From: Pedosphaera sp.
GTDB lineage: Bacteria; Verrucomicrobiota; Verrucomicrobiia; Limisphaerales; SXQI01
Assembly: GCA_025359965.1 (NCBI GenBank)
Contig: JANYDC010000047.1
Coordinates: 1 to 38,184, forward strand
Reading direction: 5' to 3'
DNA: 38,184 nt
Under the pieces are notes generated by a model that did no database searches, was not told the origin of the DNA, and saw only the letters and a list, made by a program, of their open reading frames with translations. Below, piece by piece: positions 24,405 through 33,126 of the stretch. The position numbers and the translations under genes were made by a program. Positions within the stretch are counted from its first letter, which is position 1; each line of letters starts with the position of its first letter.

Positions 24405-26534
24405 CACTTTTTCGTGATCCAAAGGCGCGTGTAGTAGCTCAGTGTAATCCTGCAAAACAAAAACACCTTCATCAAGTTGGGGGTCAAAGCGCGCATCCGG
24501 TTCGGCATCCGCATCTGCTTCCGGATCATCCACATCGTGCTTGGGCACGGGCACAGCTTCAAGATCAGGGTCCTTATCCTTTTTGATCTGCTCAATTGGA
24601 AGCATGGGAAGCTTGTTGTCGACCATCTCCAAGGTCAGCTCGAGGATTTTGTCCTGGGTTGATTTTCTGGAGAGTCTCTCCTTCTTGCGTGCGTCAGTGC
24701 GTTCCTTCTGCGATTTTTTTTCAGCAAGCCGCTTCGGCTCGCTAAGTGAAACACTCTTGTCATCCTGCCGCTTCTTGATCTCATCGATATCCACCTTCAG
24801 ATAGGCAAAATCCTTACTGCCTTCCACTCGGACTTTAGAGCGCTTGTTTAGTTCAGCGAAGCAGTTGGTCACGCTGCCCGAATGGGTGAAAGGGACGGCG
24901 TTGATTGAGTCAGCCGAAAGGCAATTTTCAAGGCTGGCCTCACCAATATCCAAATAATCATACAATGATGGTAAAACGACATCCGGAGTGACGCCCTGTT
25001 TTTGGGTGGTGCTGCCAATGACCCGGTAAAACTTCGAGACGGTCATCTTCAATTGCCCTGGATTCGGCACATCTTCAGTACGAATGGCCTGATCCAGATC
25101 AAGCACGGTTTGGACAGTGCCTTTGCCGTGCGTGGCCAAATCACCAACCAAAACCGCCCGACCATAATCCTGCAGGGCAGCAGCGGTAATTTCGGAGGCC
25201 GAAGCACTCAATTTGTTTACCATCACGACCATCGGGCCGTCATAAGACATGGCATCAATGCGATCATCCAAAACCTTGATTGAACGATGGTCTTTGACTT
25301 GGACAACCGGGCCCTTGTTGATGAAAAGTCCGGTTAATTTCACGGCCTCGTCTAAAAGCCCGCCCCCATTATTGCGAAGATCAAGAATGAGCCCCTCCAT
25401 CTTATCCTCTTTCAAACGGGCCATAAGCTTCTCCACATGCTTGGAGCAATTGTCGTAAAATTGTGGCAGGGCGATCACTCCAAGCCGGTGGAGCTTTCCG
25501 TCCGGGCCGGGATGCTCGATCATTCTGGCCTTGGCAAATTGTTCCTTCAGTTTGATTTCGTCGCGCACAAGGAATATCTCCTTCTTCGTGTCAGGCGCGC
25601 TGGCCGGGATAATCAATAACCTCACCTTCGTGCCACGCTTGCCCCGGATCATTCCAACCACCTTGTTCAGGCGCATTTCGACCACGTCGACCATTTCATC
25701 CTCATCCTGGGCCACAGCCACAATTTTGTCGTTAGGCTTGAGCAATTTTGAGAGGGCGGCCGGACCTCCGGGAACAAGACTCCGAATTTTGGTGTTGCCA
25801 TCATCCCATTCGAGTTGAGCGCCAATGCCGCTCAAGGAAAGGCTAATAGTTTGGATGCGGAAATTGGCGGCCTCAGTCGGGCTCAAATATTCCGAATGCG
25901 GATCATACGAATGCGAGAGCGAGGACAAATAACTCTGCAATATCTCCTCGGCATCAAACTCGCGCATGGTTTTCTCCAAACGGGCGTAACGTCGGCCGAT
26001 CAACTTGATCGTTTCCTCCGGCTTCTCTTTGTTCAAACGCCCTTGCAGCAGCTCGTACTTGATGCGCAACTGCCATAGAGTTTCGGCCTCAGGGGTGTCC
26101 TTTGGCCAAGGAACTTTGTTGCGGGCGGGCACGAAACTTTCATCCACCGTAAAATCGAAGGGCTTAAGCAAAACCTTGTCCACGATCTTGCGGCATTCCG
26201 CCAGACGCTGAAGATATCGGTCGAACATGGCAAACGCAGGTTCGGCAGTCCCAGCCAACAACGAATCATCCAGCTTCTTGCCATAAATCGAGGTAAACTC
26301 ATCCACATCAGATTGAAGAAAGATCAAATGGTTGTAATCCAACGCGTTCAGGTACATGAGGAGAAACTTCTCCGACATGGGGTCGTCGAGTTTCGCTTGG
26401 CGGTAATGGTATTGCTCGAGCAATTTGGCCACCGCAAAGGAGATGCGTCCCGACTGAGGAGCGGTAAAATCAAAAGCCCGAGCTGGTGAAAGAAACACCA
26501 AAACCGCAACCATCGCGACAAACAGACGCTTCAT
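24390..26534 (-). CDS. prc: Carboxy-terminal processing protease (Tsp/Prc, S41)
   Basis: Periplasmic serine protease that trims or degrades proteins from the C-terminus. The 714-residue protein has a signal peptide (MKRLFVAMVAVLVFLSPARA), a Tsp-type N-terminal helical domain, a PDZ domain around 235-320 (GIGAQLEWD, IRSLVPGGPAALSKLLKPND), and the S41 core with the nucleophile in LSASASEITAAALQDYGRA and the general-base Lys in GKGTVQ. A lysine/arginine-rich helical region and an acidic C-terminal tail (DVDDPEADADAEPDARFDP) follow, as in Prc family members with the DUF3340 tail. ATG 26534 is chosen because it gives the signal peptide; a further upstream in-frame Met would not. The stop shares the terminator hairpin with gmd. 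Confidence 0.93.
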   Translation of the reverse strand: MKRLFVAMVAVLVFLSPARAFDFTAPQSGRISFAVAKLLEQYHYRQAKLDDPMSEKFLLMYLNALDYNHLIFLQSDVDEFTSIYGKKLDDSLLAGTAEPAFAMFDRYLQRLAECRKIVDKVLLKPFDFTVDESFVPARNKVPWPKDTPEAETLWQLRIKYELLQGRLNKEKPEETIKLIGRRYARLEKTMREFDAEEILQSYLSSLSHSYDPHSEYLSPTEAANFRIQTISLSLSGIGAQLEWDDGNTKIRSLVPGGPAALSKLLKPNDKIVAVAQDEDEMVDVVEMRLNKVVGMIRGKRGTKVRLLIIPASAPDTKKEIFLVRDEIKLKEQFAKARMIEHPGPDGKLHRLGVIALPQFYDNCSKHVEKLMARLKEDKMEGLILDLRNNGGGLLDEAVKLTGLFINKGPVVQVKDHRSIKVLDDRIDAMSYDGPMVVMVNKLSASASEITAAALQDYGRAVLVGDLATHGKGTVQTVLDLDQAIRTEDVPNPGQLKMTVSKFYRVIGSTTQKQGVTPDVVLPSLYDYLDIGEASLENCLSADSINAVPFTHSGSVTNCFAELNKRSKVRVEGSKDFAYLKVDIDEIKKRQDDKSVSLSEPKRLAEKKSQKERTDARKKERLSRKSTQDKILELTLEMVDNKLPMLPIEQIKKDKDPDLEAVPVPKHDVDDPEADADAEPDARFDPQLDEGVFVLQDYTELLHAPLDHEKVALTK

Positions 26535-26663
26535 ATGAACAAAATGTGACGCTAAACCGCAATTTATCAATGCAAAACAAATTCCGGCTACATTTTGGAC
26601 GCGGGCCAGTGCCGGGGCATTCGGCGATTCTCGCTTTTAAGCGGAGACGCAGGTCTGGAGACT

Positions 26664-27227
26664 TTAGACTCTTAGCGAGCCACGGAAGGCTCTGGCGCTG
26701 TAGTAAGACTGGGCTCCGTTGTGTCCCACGAAGACGCGGCCATAGCGGCGATCACAGTAGAGCGCGCCGCCGAGTTTCCTGATGTCAGACGGTGTTTTCA
26801 CCCAGCTCGACGTCTTGGTATCGAAATCCCCAAGCTTTTGCAGCTCTTGGTATTCCTCTTCGGTTAAAAGCTCAATGCCCATGGCTTCTGCCAAATCCAT
26901 GGCGGTGTTTTTGGGTCTATGTTCTTTGCGCGACTCCAGCCCTTCACGATCGTAGCAAACACTGGTGCGGCCATTCGGAGTTTCCGTTGAGCAATCGAAA
27001 AAGATGAACTCGCCGGTCTTTTTATCATAACCCACCACATCCGGTTCTCCGCCGGTTTTTTCCATTTCATGGAGCGACCACAGCTTTTCAGGGCTGGCGT
27101 CCAGCTTTGCTTGGACTTTGGTCCATTCGACACCTTTGTGGCATCTCATGTTTTTCTCAAAACGGGCTTTCAATGCGCCGACCAGTTCCTGCCGCTGTTT
27201 TGGGGACAACTCCTTTTTATTGTTCAT
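26664..27227 (-). CDS. DUF4256 family protein
   Basis: A 187-residue soluble protein. Landmarks are LSPKQRQELVGALKARFEKN, GVEWTKVQAKLDASPEKLWSLHEMEKTGGEPDVVG, IFFDCSTETPNGRTSVCYDREGLESRKEHRP, AMGIELLTEEEYQELQKLGDFDTKTSSWVKTP and a C-terminal YYSARAFRGSLRV, the full pattern of DUF4256. The family has no established biochemical function. The start ATG 27227 (MNNKKELS) opens the conserved helix. The gene lies 129 bases upstream of the protease gene on the same strand, so read-through is possible. No signal peptide or membrane segment. Confidence 0.88.
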   Translation of the reverse strand: MNNKKELSPKQRQELVGALKARFEKNMRCHKGVEWTKVQAKLDASPEKLWSLHEMEKTGGEPDVVGYDKKTGEFIFFDCSTETPNGRTSVCYDREGLESRKEHRPKNTAMDLAEAMGIELLTEEEYQELQKLGDFDTKTSSWVKTPSDIRKLGGALYCDRRYGRVFVGHNGAQSYYSARAFRGSLRV

Positions 27228-27671
27228 AGGTTGGTATCCAAAAATGTTGTGCGGTTTGACGAGCAGGTAACCTTGGATAGTTTCAGGATTTTACTGGCGA
27301 GATTTCTTCGACACTCAATTAAAGCAACTCGCGCAATGGTTCACAAGCCGTGGAAAATGGGCCGAGTTCAGTTCGCTCCGTTGCAGTTGCAACACGCCTA
27401 ACTGGTCACGAAATCGTGCGCTGCTCCAAGGCCACGCCTTCGGATCGAGTATCAGCTCGGCCCCTTTCTCGGATGGCTCTCAATTTAGTGAATAGTTTGG
27501 CGCTCGTGTTCCGCATGTCGCATGAACTCTTCGATGCAGGAAGAAATTGGGGGTTTTTCAACCACGGATGGGAAAGGATTGCCACAGCTTGGAAATGAGA
27601 GGACGCAATTGGAAGCGAGTCATTTGTTTGAAGGCTTTCCCTGAGGTTGTGTTTCCTTATTATGGCTGTGC
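27228..27671. other. Intergenic stretch of 444 bases between DUF4256 and comF
   Basis: Two divergent genes flank this stretch. It contains an 82-codon open frame (27350-27598) with no recognisable protein features, rated non-coding. I found no RNA gene, clear terminator or repeat pair. The segment TTCAACCACGGATGGGAAAG at 27557-27576 resembles dispersed 'CCACGGATGG' repeats common in some bacterial genomes, but only one copy is in the window. Confidence 0.5.
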
Positions 27672-28430
27672 ATGCATATGTACATGCTCACGTTTTGGAG
27701 GTCCTGGAAGGAAAAGCTCCTTCATTTTGCTTATCCTGAGTGGTGTCAGTTTTGCCGCGCTGAGCCGGGCTTGGCAGCTTCGGGTTATGTAGGAACGGCC
27801 TGCCAAGCGGAGTCAAAGCCGATTGTTTCACCTTTTTGCGCATGCTGCGGCCAGCCCAGTTGGGGAGAGATTGAGGGGGTGTATGTTTGCGGGGAGTGCC
27901 GTGCGGAGCCGCCGCATTTTTCGACGGCACGCGCGGGGGTGCGGTTGGATGGAACAGTGAGGGAGGCCATTCATCGGTACAAATACAACCGGGCTTTGTG
28001 GGTCGAGCCGTTTCTGGTAGGGCATCTCAGGGAGGCTTTCGAGCGATTACCGCAGGCAAGCGACTCTTGGGACATGATGGTACCCGTCCCGCTTCACGCC
28101 AAGCGCCGAAGGCTCCGGCAGTTCAATCAGGCGGAAGAGTTGGCTCGTGGGCTCGCGAGTTCCTGCAATCTGCATGTTGAAACAGAAGCACTCGCGCGTG
28201 TTGTCGATTCACCCACACAAACGCGGTTAAGCCGGGCTGAGAGATTTGAGAATCTGAAGCATGCTTTCATCGTTCGCAGGCCTGAGCTAATCCGTGGGCG
28301 GAGGGTCATTCTTATCGATGATGTGCTCACCAGCGGAGCCACTGCGTCATTTTGTGCCCGGGAACTGAGGAAAGCAGGGGCTGCCGAGATTGCTGTTTGC
28401 ACTGTTGCCCGGACTCAGACAAACGGTTAG
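27672..28430 (+). CDS. comF: ComF family phosphoribosyltransferase-like protein
   Basis: A 252-residue amidophosphoribosyltransferase-like protein linked to DNA uptake in naturally competent bacteria. The N-terminal zinc finger has C25-x-x-C28, C56-x-x-C59 and C73-x-x-C76. The phosphoribosyltransferase half has VPVPLHAKRRRLRQFNQAEELA and the PRPP loop RRVILIDDVLTSGATA (about 214-229). These are the standard ComF signatures. The start is uncertain among in-frame ATGs at 27672, 27678 and 27684, all close together. accD starts 13 bases after the stop and both read the same way, so they are probably co-transcribed. Competence function is not proven; many ComF homologues occur without other com genes. 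Confidence 0.88.
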   Translation: MHMYMLTFWRSWKEKLLHFAYPEWCQFCRAEPGLAASGYVGTACQAESKPIVSPFCACCGQPSWGEIEGVYVCGECRAEPPHFSTARAGVRLDGTVREAIHRYKYNRALWVEPFLVGHLREAFERLPQASDSWDMMVPVPLHAKRRRLRQFNQAEELARGLASSCNLHVETEALARVVDSPTQTRLSRAERFENLKHAFIVRRPELIRGRRVILIDDVLTSGATASFCARELRKAGAAEIAVCTVARTQTNG

Positions 28431-28443
28431 AGTGAAGGGCGTT

Positions 28444-29409
28444 GTGACCAAACAGAAAAGCGATATAGGAACGACAACGTTCACGAAGAAATCACTCGGC
28501 TTGGAAACCATCGAGCCTGCCGTGACGCCACCTCCGCTGTCCTCGAACACCAGCTTCGCCAAAAAACCCAAACTGGGGGTTTCTAAATCACGCAAAAAGG
28601 ATATTCCTGAGGGTATTTGGACGAATTGTCCAAAATGCTCCAGCATGTTGTACGACAAGGAGTTGGATGATAATCTAAAGGTGTGCATGAAGTGCCAGCA
28701 CCACTTTCCCATTGGCGCACGCGAGCGGATCAACTCATTGGTGGAGACCTGTACTTTCGAGGAAATGGACGTCGACATGACTGCGGTTGACGTGCTCAAG
28801 TTTCCTTCCTATCCGGATAAGCTGTCCAAATATCGCAAGTCAACCGGCTCCAAAGACGCTGTAATCACAGGCATCGGCAGCATCGGCAGCCATCGGGTCG
28901 CGTTGGGAATCATGGATTTTACGTTTCTCGGGGGATCGATGGGTTCGGTGGTGGGAGAAAAGCTTACGCGTCTGATCGAGGCTGGCACCGATAAAGGATT
29001 GCCGGTGATCATTATTTCCACGAGCGGCGGAGCACGGATGTATGAGGGAATGTTCAGCCTCATGCAGATGGCCAAGACCTGTGGGGCGCTGGCTTATCAT
29101 GCACGCAACCGCCTTCCTTACATCAGTATTCTGACGGACCCCACCTACGCGGGTGTCATGGCGAGTTATGCGAGTGTGGGCGATCTTATTTTAGCCGAGC
29201 CCGGCGCGATGATTGGTTTTGCTGGTCCGCGCGTCATTAAGGACACGACGCAATCAGAATTACCACCAGGGTTTCAGACTTCAGAATTTTTACTGGACCG
29301 GGGGTTGATCGATGCGATCGTGCCGCGCGGGCAGATGAAAACGCGGCTGGAATTTTACGTCGATTTCATGCTGACCGGACAGAAGCACCTTGCCTCATTG
29401 GGAGCTTAA
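28444..29409 (+). CDS. accD: Acetyl-CoA carboxylase carboxyltransferase beta subunit
   Basis: Transfers carboxyl from carboxybiotin to acetyl-CoA to make malonyl-CoA, the first step of fatty acid synthesis; works as an alpha2beta2 complex with AccA. From a GTG start at 28444 it is 321 residues, with GAAGG five bases upstream. Other in-frame starts (TTG 28390, GTG 28432) are possible. The zinc ribbon C62-x-x-C65...C81-x-x-C84 is followed by the crotonase-fold core: GSIGSHRVALGIMDFTFLGGSMGSVVGEK, IISTSGGARMYEGMFSLMQMAKT, LTDPTYAGVMASYASVGD and IGFAGPRVI. The N-terminal extension before the zinc ribbon, about 35 residues longer than in E. coli, is Lys/Pro rich and likely disordered. accA is not in the window. 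Confidence 0.95.
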   Translation: MTKQKSDIGTTTFTKKSLGLETIEPAVTPPPLSSNTSFAKKPKLGVSKSRKKDIPEGIWTNCPKCSSMLYDKELDDNLKVCMKCQHHFPIGARERINSLVETCTFEEMDVDMTAVDVLKFPSYPDKLSKYRKSTGSKDAVITGIGSIGSHRVALGIMDFTFLGGSMGSVVGEKLTRLIEAGTDKGLPVIIISTSGGARMYEGMFSLMQMAKTCGALAYHARNRLPYISILTDPTYAGVMASYASVGDLILAEPGAMIGFAGPRVIKDTTQSELPPGFQTSEFLLDRGLIDAIVPRGQMKTRLEFYVDFMLTGQKHLASLGA

Positions 29410-29426
29410 AGATTCACCGGTTTTTG

Positions 29427-29873
29427 CTACTTAAGCAGTTCTGCTTCGGGAGCAATCTCAATTTGGTCGGCCAGTTCTCCAGGGATCAATGTCGATACCA
29501 TCGTGGTGCCTTCACCGTGCATGACACAAACCACGGTCAGCACACCTCGAGCCACTTCAACCATTTCTGCACCAGTTATTTTGCGAAAGACAAACTGGTA
29601 GGACAAAACCTTGGGGCGTTTTTCACGAACGAGCAGATGGATCTCGATCTCGTCCTCAAACTTCAGAGGCTTTTTATAGTCGCACTCGGCATGAACACGC
29701 GGAAAGCCCACGGGCGGGGTGCGGTCAGGCATGATCACCGAGTGGCCCAGGGAGCGGTAGAAGGCGTGCTCGGCGGTTTCCATGTAGCGAAAAAAATTCG
29801 CATAGTGGACTATCCCGGCCATGTCCGTATCGGAGAATTCCACCCGTCGACGGACTTTGAAATCAAAAGCCAT
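29427..29873 (-). CDS. Acyl-CoA thioesterase, hot-dog fold (YbgC/4HBT family)
   Basis: A 148-residue hot-dog thioesterase. The motif FSDTDMAGIVHYANFFRYMETAEH (residues 12-35) carries the catalytic Asp and the Gly-x-Val-x-x-x-x-Tyr element of the YbgC/4-hydroxybenzoyl-CoA thioesterase group. KPLKFEDEIEIHLLVREKR continues the second strand region. ATG 29873 is chosen because it places MAFDFKVRRRVEFSDTD at the N-terminus; longer frames overlap the upstream glycosyltransferase. It follows that gene's stop by 31 bases and may be the last gene of a minus-strand run. Substrate unknown: YbgC-type enzymes prefer short acyl-CoA or acyl-ACP, while 4HBT proper acts on hydroxybenzoyl-CoA, which is relevant to the chorismate-lyase-like gene upstream. 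Confidence 0.85.
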   Translation of the reverse strand: MAFDFKVRRRVEFSDTDMAGIVHYANFFRYMETAEHAFYRSLGHSVIMPDRTPPVGFPRVHAECDYKKPLKFEDEIEIHLLVREKRPKVLSYQFVFRKITGAEMVEVARGVLTVVCVMHGEGTTMVSTLIPGELADQIEIAPEAELLK

Positions 29874-29904
29874 GGATGGATTGAACCACGTCGGGAGCTG
29901 GTTC

Positions 29905-31200
29905 TCAAGCGGCGACCGCTGACTTTTGCGAAACAGCCTGGAGCATTTTTGCAGCCATGGTTTGCTGGTGAAACACATCCAGACTGGCCCGGCGGGCCGC
30001 ATCTGCCAGGGTACGCTGGCATTGAGGCGAACTGAGAACGGATTCCAGCGCGTCGGCCAGCGAGGCGGGATCCTCGGGGCGGCAAATTAACCCACCGCCC
30101 GAGACGGCGGTCAATTCCGGGAACGCTGAATGATCGGGCAACACAGTGGGAACTCCTGCAGCCCAGGCCTCGATCACATAAAGTCCAAAAGCCTCGCTGT
30201 AAGTGGCAGGCACGGAGAAGACGGAGAGATTAGAGAAGAATTTATGCTTGGCCTTGCGGTCGAGGTTGGGGTGAAACTCCACGGAATCGATCACTCCGGC
30301 TTTGGTCAGACGCGATTTCAAGGTTTGCACATATTCGCGATCCGATGGGCCCAGACCGCCGCCGATCTTGAGTTTGACGCCCGGAACGGCGCCGCGCCGG
30401 CAAAGCAAGATGAACGCATCGACCAAGATATGCAGGCCCTTCTCAGGGCACATGCGGGCGAAATAACCAATCATTGGCTCGCGTTGGGATGATGGCGCAA
30501 TCTCCAATTCGGAGGGATCGATGCCGTTGTGGACAACCTTGACCTTACCAGCAGGCAGACTTAAGCGGCGCGCCATGAGATCCCCGAAGTATTGACTGGG
30601 GGCGACGAATAGATCCACGTCCTTCGCACGCTCAGAAATACCGCGCCATGTCTTGGAACTGTAGGGATCAGGAAGCGCATCAAGAAAATGATCCTCCCCC
30701 TGTAACATGCAAACGATTTTAGCCTTGAGACGATGGCGAAGTTTTCGGGCAAACCCAATCAGCAATGCATTGGAAAGAAAGATGACATCGGGAGGCTCAT
30801 GTGCGACCAGCCAGTCCACCAGTTCATCGAGTTCCTTGGATTGCTTTCCGTGCTCGCCATCCAGCATCGAGAGCGTCATGGCACCCAACTCGGAGGCGCG
30901 GGTGCTGGCGGCTCGACCTGCCACCAGTTTGAGCACCCAGGGAGAAGCCAAAATGCGTCTCAGCCAGATGGGAGCCTTTGCGAACCAGGGATATTCCTGT
31001 TCAAGATAAACACTGATGCCGCCAAAGAAAATCGGCATGCCAATGGAGTGGTCGGTCTGATCCACCGTCATGGGCAGGTAAAGCGGAATCATGGTTACGT
31101 TGTGACCGAGACGCCGAAGCTCGCCCACCAGGGAATTATCCCGGAAGCAATTGCCGCAATACATGCCCCCGGCACCAGGAGTTATTTGAACAATGTTCAT
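29905..31200 (-). CDS. Glycosyltransferase family 4 protein
   Basis: A 431-residue GT-B fold transferase. The N-terminal MNIVQITPGAGGMYCGNCFRDNSLVGELRRLGH is the acceptor domain and the C-terminal half has HNGIDPSELE, IGYFARMCPEKGLHILVDAF, KLKIGGGLGPSD, VEFHPNLDRKAKHKFF and the nucleotide-sugar binding E-x7-E in SEAFGLYVIEAWAAGVPTV. The start ATG 31200 has GGTGGA nine bases upstream. It lies 54 bases after the halogenase-like gene in the same direction. It probably transfers a hexose from a nucleotide or lipid carrier; the acceptor is unknown. The family with 'MYCGNC' start is common in Planctomycetes and Verrucomicrobia, judged from memory. Confidence 0.9.
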   Translation of the reverse strand: MNIVQITPGAGGMYCGNCFRDNSLVGELRRLGHNVTMIPLYLPMTVDQTDHSIGMPIFFGGISVYLEQEYPWFAKAPIWLRRILASPWVLKLVAGRAASTRASELGAMTLSMLDGEHGKQSKELDELVDWLVAHEPPDVIFLSNALLIGFARKLRHRLKAKIVCMLQGEDHFLDALPDPYSSKTWRGISERAKDVDLFVAPSQYFGDLMARRLSLPAGKVKVVHNGIDPSELEIAPSSQREPMIGYFARMCPEKGLHILVDAFILLCRRGAVPGVKLKIGGGLGPSDREYVQTLKSRLTKAGVIDSVEFHPNLDRKAKHKFFSNLSVFSVPATYSEAFGLYVIEAWAAGVPTVLPDHSAFPELTAVSGGGLICRPEDPASLADALESVLSSPQCQRTLADAARRASLDVFHQQTMAAKMLQAVSQKSAVAA

Positions 31201-31254
31201 CGGCTAAATCCACCACGAGGGAATCTGCGGGTGTTATAGTTCAAGATTTGAGAC

Positions 31255-32535
31255 TTAGGCTGGAAGAATTTCACGAGCAACGACAGGAGCAGGAGTGCCA
31301 TAAGGGAGTGCGTCGGGCAGCTCGACAAATTCAGAGACAGCGGCAAACAGCCTTGAGAAATCCTTGTTCACCTCACCGGACAGGCAATCCGTGATGTCAC
31401 CGGCCAAATCAGGATAACGATCGGTCACCTCGCGGAAAGAGAAGGCGGGGTTGTAAAACGCGTAAATCAGTTTGCGCATGTTCTCGATGCCAAACCGGAG
31501 TGCCGCACCATACTCGGCAAACCTTGCTGAACCATAATCCTTGGCAACGAGCGCATCATTGACGGCATCAGCCGCCAGCATGCCGCTCTTCAAAGCCAGC
31601 AAAAGACCTGAGGAAAAGACTGGATCAAGGAAACAGAATGCGTCGCCGACCAGAACCAACCCCTCCTCAGCGCAATGCTGGGAATGGTATGAGTACTCGC
31701 CAGTTATGTAGTACTGGCCTTGGCTGACTCCTTGCGCAAGATGGGACTTGATCCATTGGTTCTGTTCGATTTCCCTGTCAAAAATAGCCTTCGGAGCTTT
31801 CACGCCGTCACGCGAAAGATATTTGCCCTCGGCCACCACCCCCACGCTGATGATATCATCATGCAAGGGAATGTACCAAAACCAACCCTTGTTCTCAATT
31901 AAAGCGACGGTAGTGCCGCCAGCCTCAATGCCTGCATCACGTTGTGCCCCCTTGTAGTAAGTCCAAACGGCGACCTTATTCAGGTAAGGATCGCCCTTAC
32001 GCCAGCCGTTGCGGATTGCGGAGAAGGCATCGCGGCCGGTGCAATCCATCGTCAACGGGGCACGAAATTCTTGTAGAACGCCGTTAGGCTTTGCCGCTCT
32101 GACGCCAACCACGCGGCCGTCATCACGAATGATCTCCCTCACAGCCGTCTGCTCAAAAACCTCTACCCCTTTGGTGCGGGCATTGTTCAGCAAAATAAGA
32201 TCGAACTCCGATCTTAAGACCTGCCATGTCTGCGCGATCTCACCAGGGTATCGATCGAAAAAATAGAAGGGCTGTGAGGCTTTGCCGGAGGGGGAAACAA
32301 ATTGAACGCTGTATTTCTTGATGAACGCGCTCTGGTGCATGATGTCAATCAAGCCCAGCCGTTTCAATGGCTCGAAGGTGAAAGGCAACATTGATTCGCC
32401 CACATGATATCGGGGAAATTTTTCCTTCTCGATCAAGGCCACACGGTGCCCGTGTTGAGCGAGGAAAGTGGCGGCGCTTGAACCGGCTGGACCCGCTCCA
32501 ATAATCACGACGTCGAATTGCTCGATAGGAATCAT
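31255..32535 (-). CDS. FAD-dependent oxidoreductase with halogenase-like motifs
   Basis: A 426-residue flavoprotein of the flavin-dependent halogenase/geranylgeranyl reductase group. The FAD loop is IIGAGPAGSSAATFLA (G13, G15, G18). VGESMLP (45-51) matches the halogenase GES.LP element. F71-I-K-K74-Y-S-V-Q-F79 resembles the FxxKxGxxF motif of phenol-type halogenases with Gly changed to Ser. W218-F-W220-Y-I222-P223 fits the halogenase signature WxWxIP exactly. 'LVGDAFCFLDPVFSSGLLLAL' is the second FAD contact. The start ATG 32535 has GGAG directly after the upstream stop codon, giving tight coupling with the UbiC-like gene. Many proteins with these motifs are annotated halogenases without proof, and a non-halogenating oxidase is possible. 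Confidence 0.85.
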   Translation of the reverse strand: MIPIEQFDVVIIGAGPAGSSAATFLAQHGHRVALIEKEKFPRYHVGESMLPFTFEPLKRLGLIDIMHQSAFIKKYSVQFVSPSGKASQPFYFFDRYPGEIAQTWQVLRSEFDLILLNNARTKGVEVFEQTAVREIIRDDGRVVGVRAAKPNGVLQEFRAPLTMDCTGRDAFSAIRNGWRKGDPYLNKVAVWTYYKGAQRDAGIEAGGTTVALIENKGWFWYIPLHDDIISVGVVAEGKYLSRDGVKAPKAIFDREIEQNQWIKSHLAQGVSQGQYYITGEYSYHSQHCAEEGLVLVGDAFCFLDPVFSSGLLLALKSGMLAADAVNDALVAKDYGSARFAEYGAALRFGIENMRKLIYAFYNPAFSFREVTDRYPDLAGDITDCLSGEVNKDFSRLFAAVSEFVELPDALPYGTPAPVVAREILPA

Positions 32536-32547
32536 ATCGTTCTCTCC

Positions 32548-33126
32548 TCAATTTTCATGGGGCGGCAAAATCTCAACAATTTCGGCCAGTGGACGCCCTT
32601 GAGGGTCAGAAAGCGTGTTTCTACGCCCGTAAAGTAGTGCCGCTTTGCTCAATTTCAAAGCGCCGCGAATAAAATCATCGGACTCGACTTTCAGGTAGGC
32701 TTTAGGATGGCTGGAGTGCTTCAAAGACCATTTGGCAAGGATACGCCCAAGAGGAAGGAGTTCGGCCAAGATATCCTTTTGAGCTGCGGCCGGAAATAGT
32801 GCGAGGTTGATTTTGATGGCACCGAACTCAACCGGCTTGGAACCACTCACCGTTTCAAGCACCACCTCCCGAAAGTACATATCACCCCGTTCTTTACGTG
32901 ACAGGACTTCAATCCGCACCCCTTCAGCATGGAATTTTTCGAGTGTTGGGGTCATATCGGAGTCGTGCACCAGCAATGTTCGCGCTGGCTCAGGAACATC
33001 GTCACCGTTTATCACATCGATCCGAGGTAAAGGACGGCCTGCCTGGGCGTAGAAATCGTCCAGTGGATAGGCGCTTGGCTGCACCATAGTTTGAGCTGAT
33101 TCGGTGCCGTTTGTTACCTCAGGCAT
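32548..33126 (-). CDS. Chorismate pyruvate-lyase (UbiC)-like protein
   Basis: A 192-residue protein whose layout matches UbiC, which splits chorismate into 4-hydroxybenzoate and pyruvate. Compared from memory with E. coli UbiC: LVHDSDMTPTLEKF (52-65) corresponds to its 'LLEDSMTKRFE' segment; YFREVVL with R86 to 'WLREILL'; PLGRIL to 'PLGRYL'; LLYGRRN to 'GLWGRRS'; and IVEILPP with E185 to 'LTELFLP'. So the catalytic Arg and Glu appear kept. Start ATG 33126 overlaps the radical SAM stop by 8 bases, which favours translational coupling, and the flavoprotein gene starts 12 bases downstream. The N-terminal 45 residues are unlike UbiC. It could bind rather than cleave chorismate, or act on a related enolpyruvyl compound. 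Confidence 0.72.
   Translation of the reverse strand: MPEVTNGTESAQTMVQPSAYPLDDFYAQAGRPLPRIDVINGDDVPEPARTLLVHDSDMTPTLEKFHAEGVRIEVLSRKERGDMYFREVVLETVSGSKPVEFGAIKINLALFPAAAQKDILAELLPLGRILAKWSLKHSSHPKAYLKVESDDFIRGALKLSKAALLYGRRNTLSDPQGRPLAEIVEILPPHEN

Noticed and set aside
27350..27598. 82-codon open frame in the DUF4256-comF spacer
   Set aside because: No ribosome site, no domain, unusual composition and a random-looking sequence; kept as intergenic.
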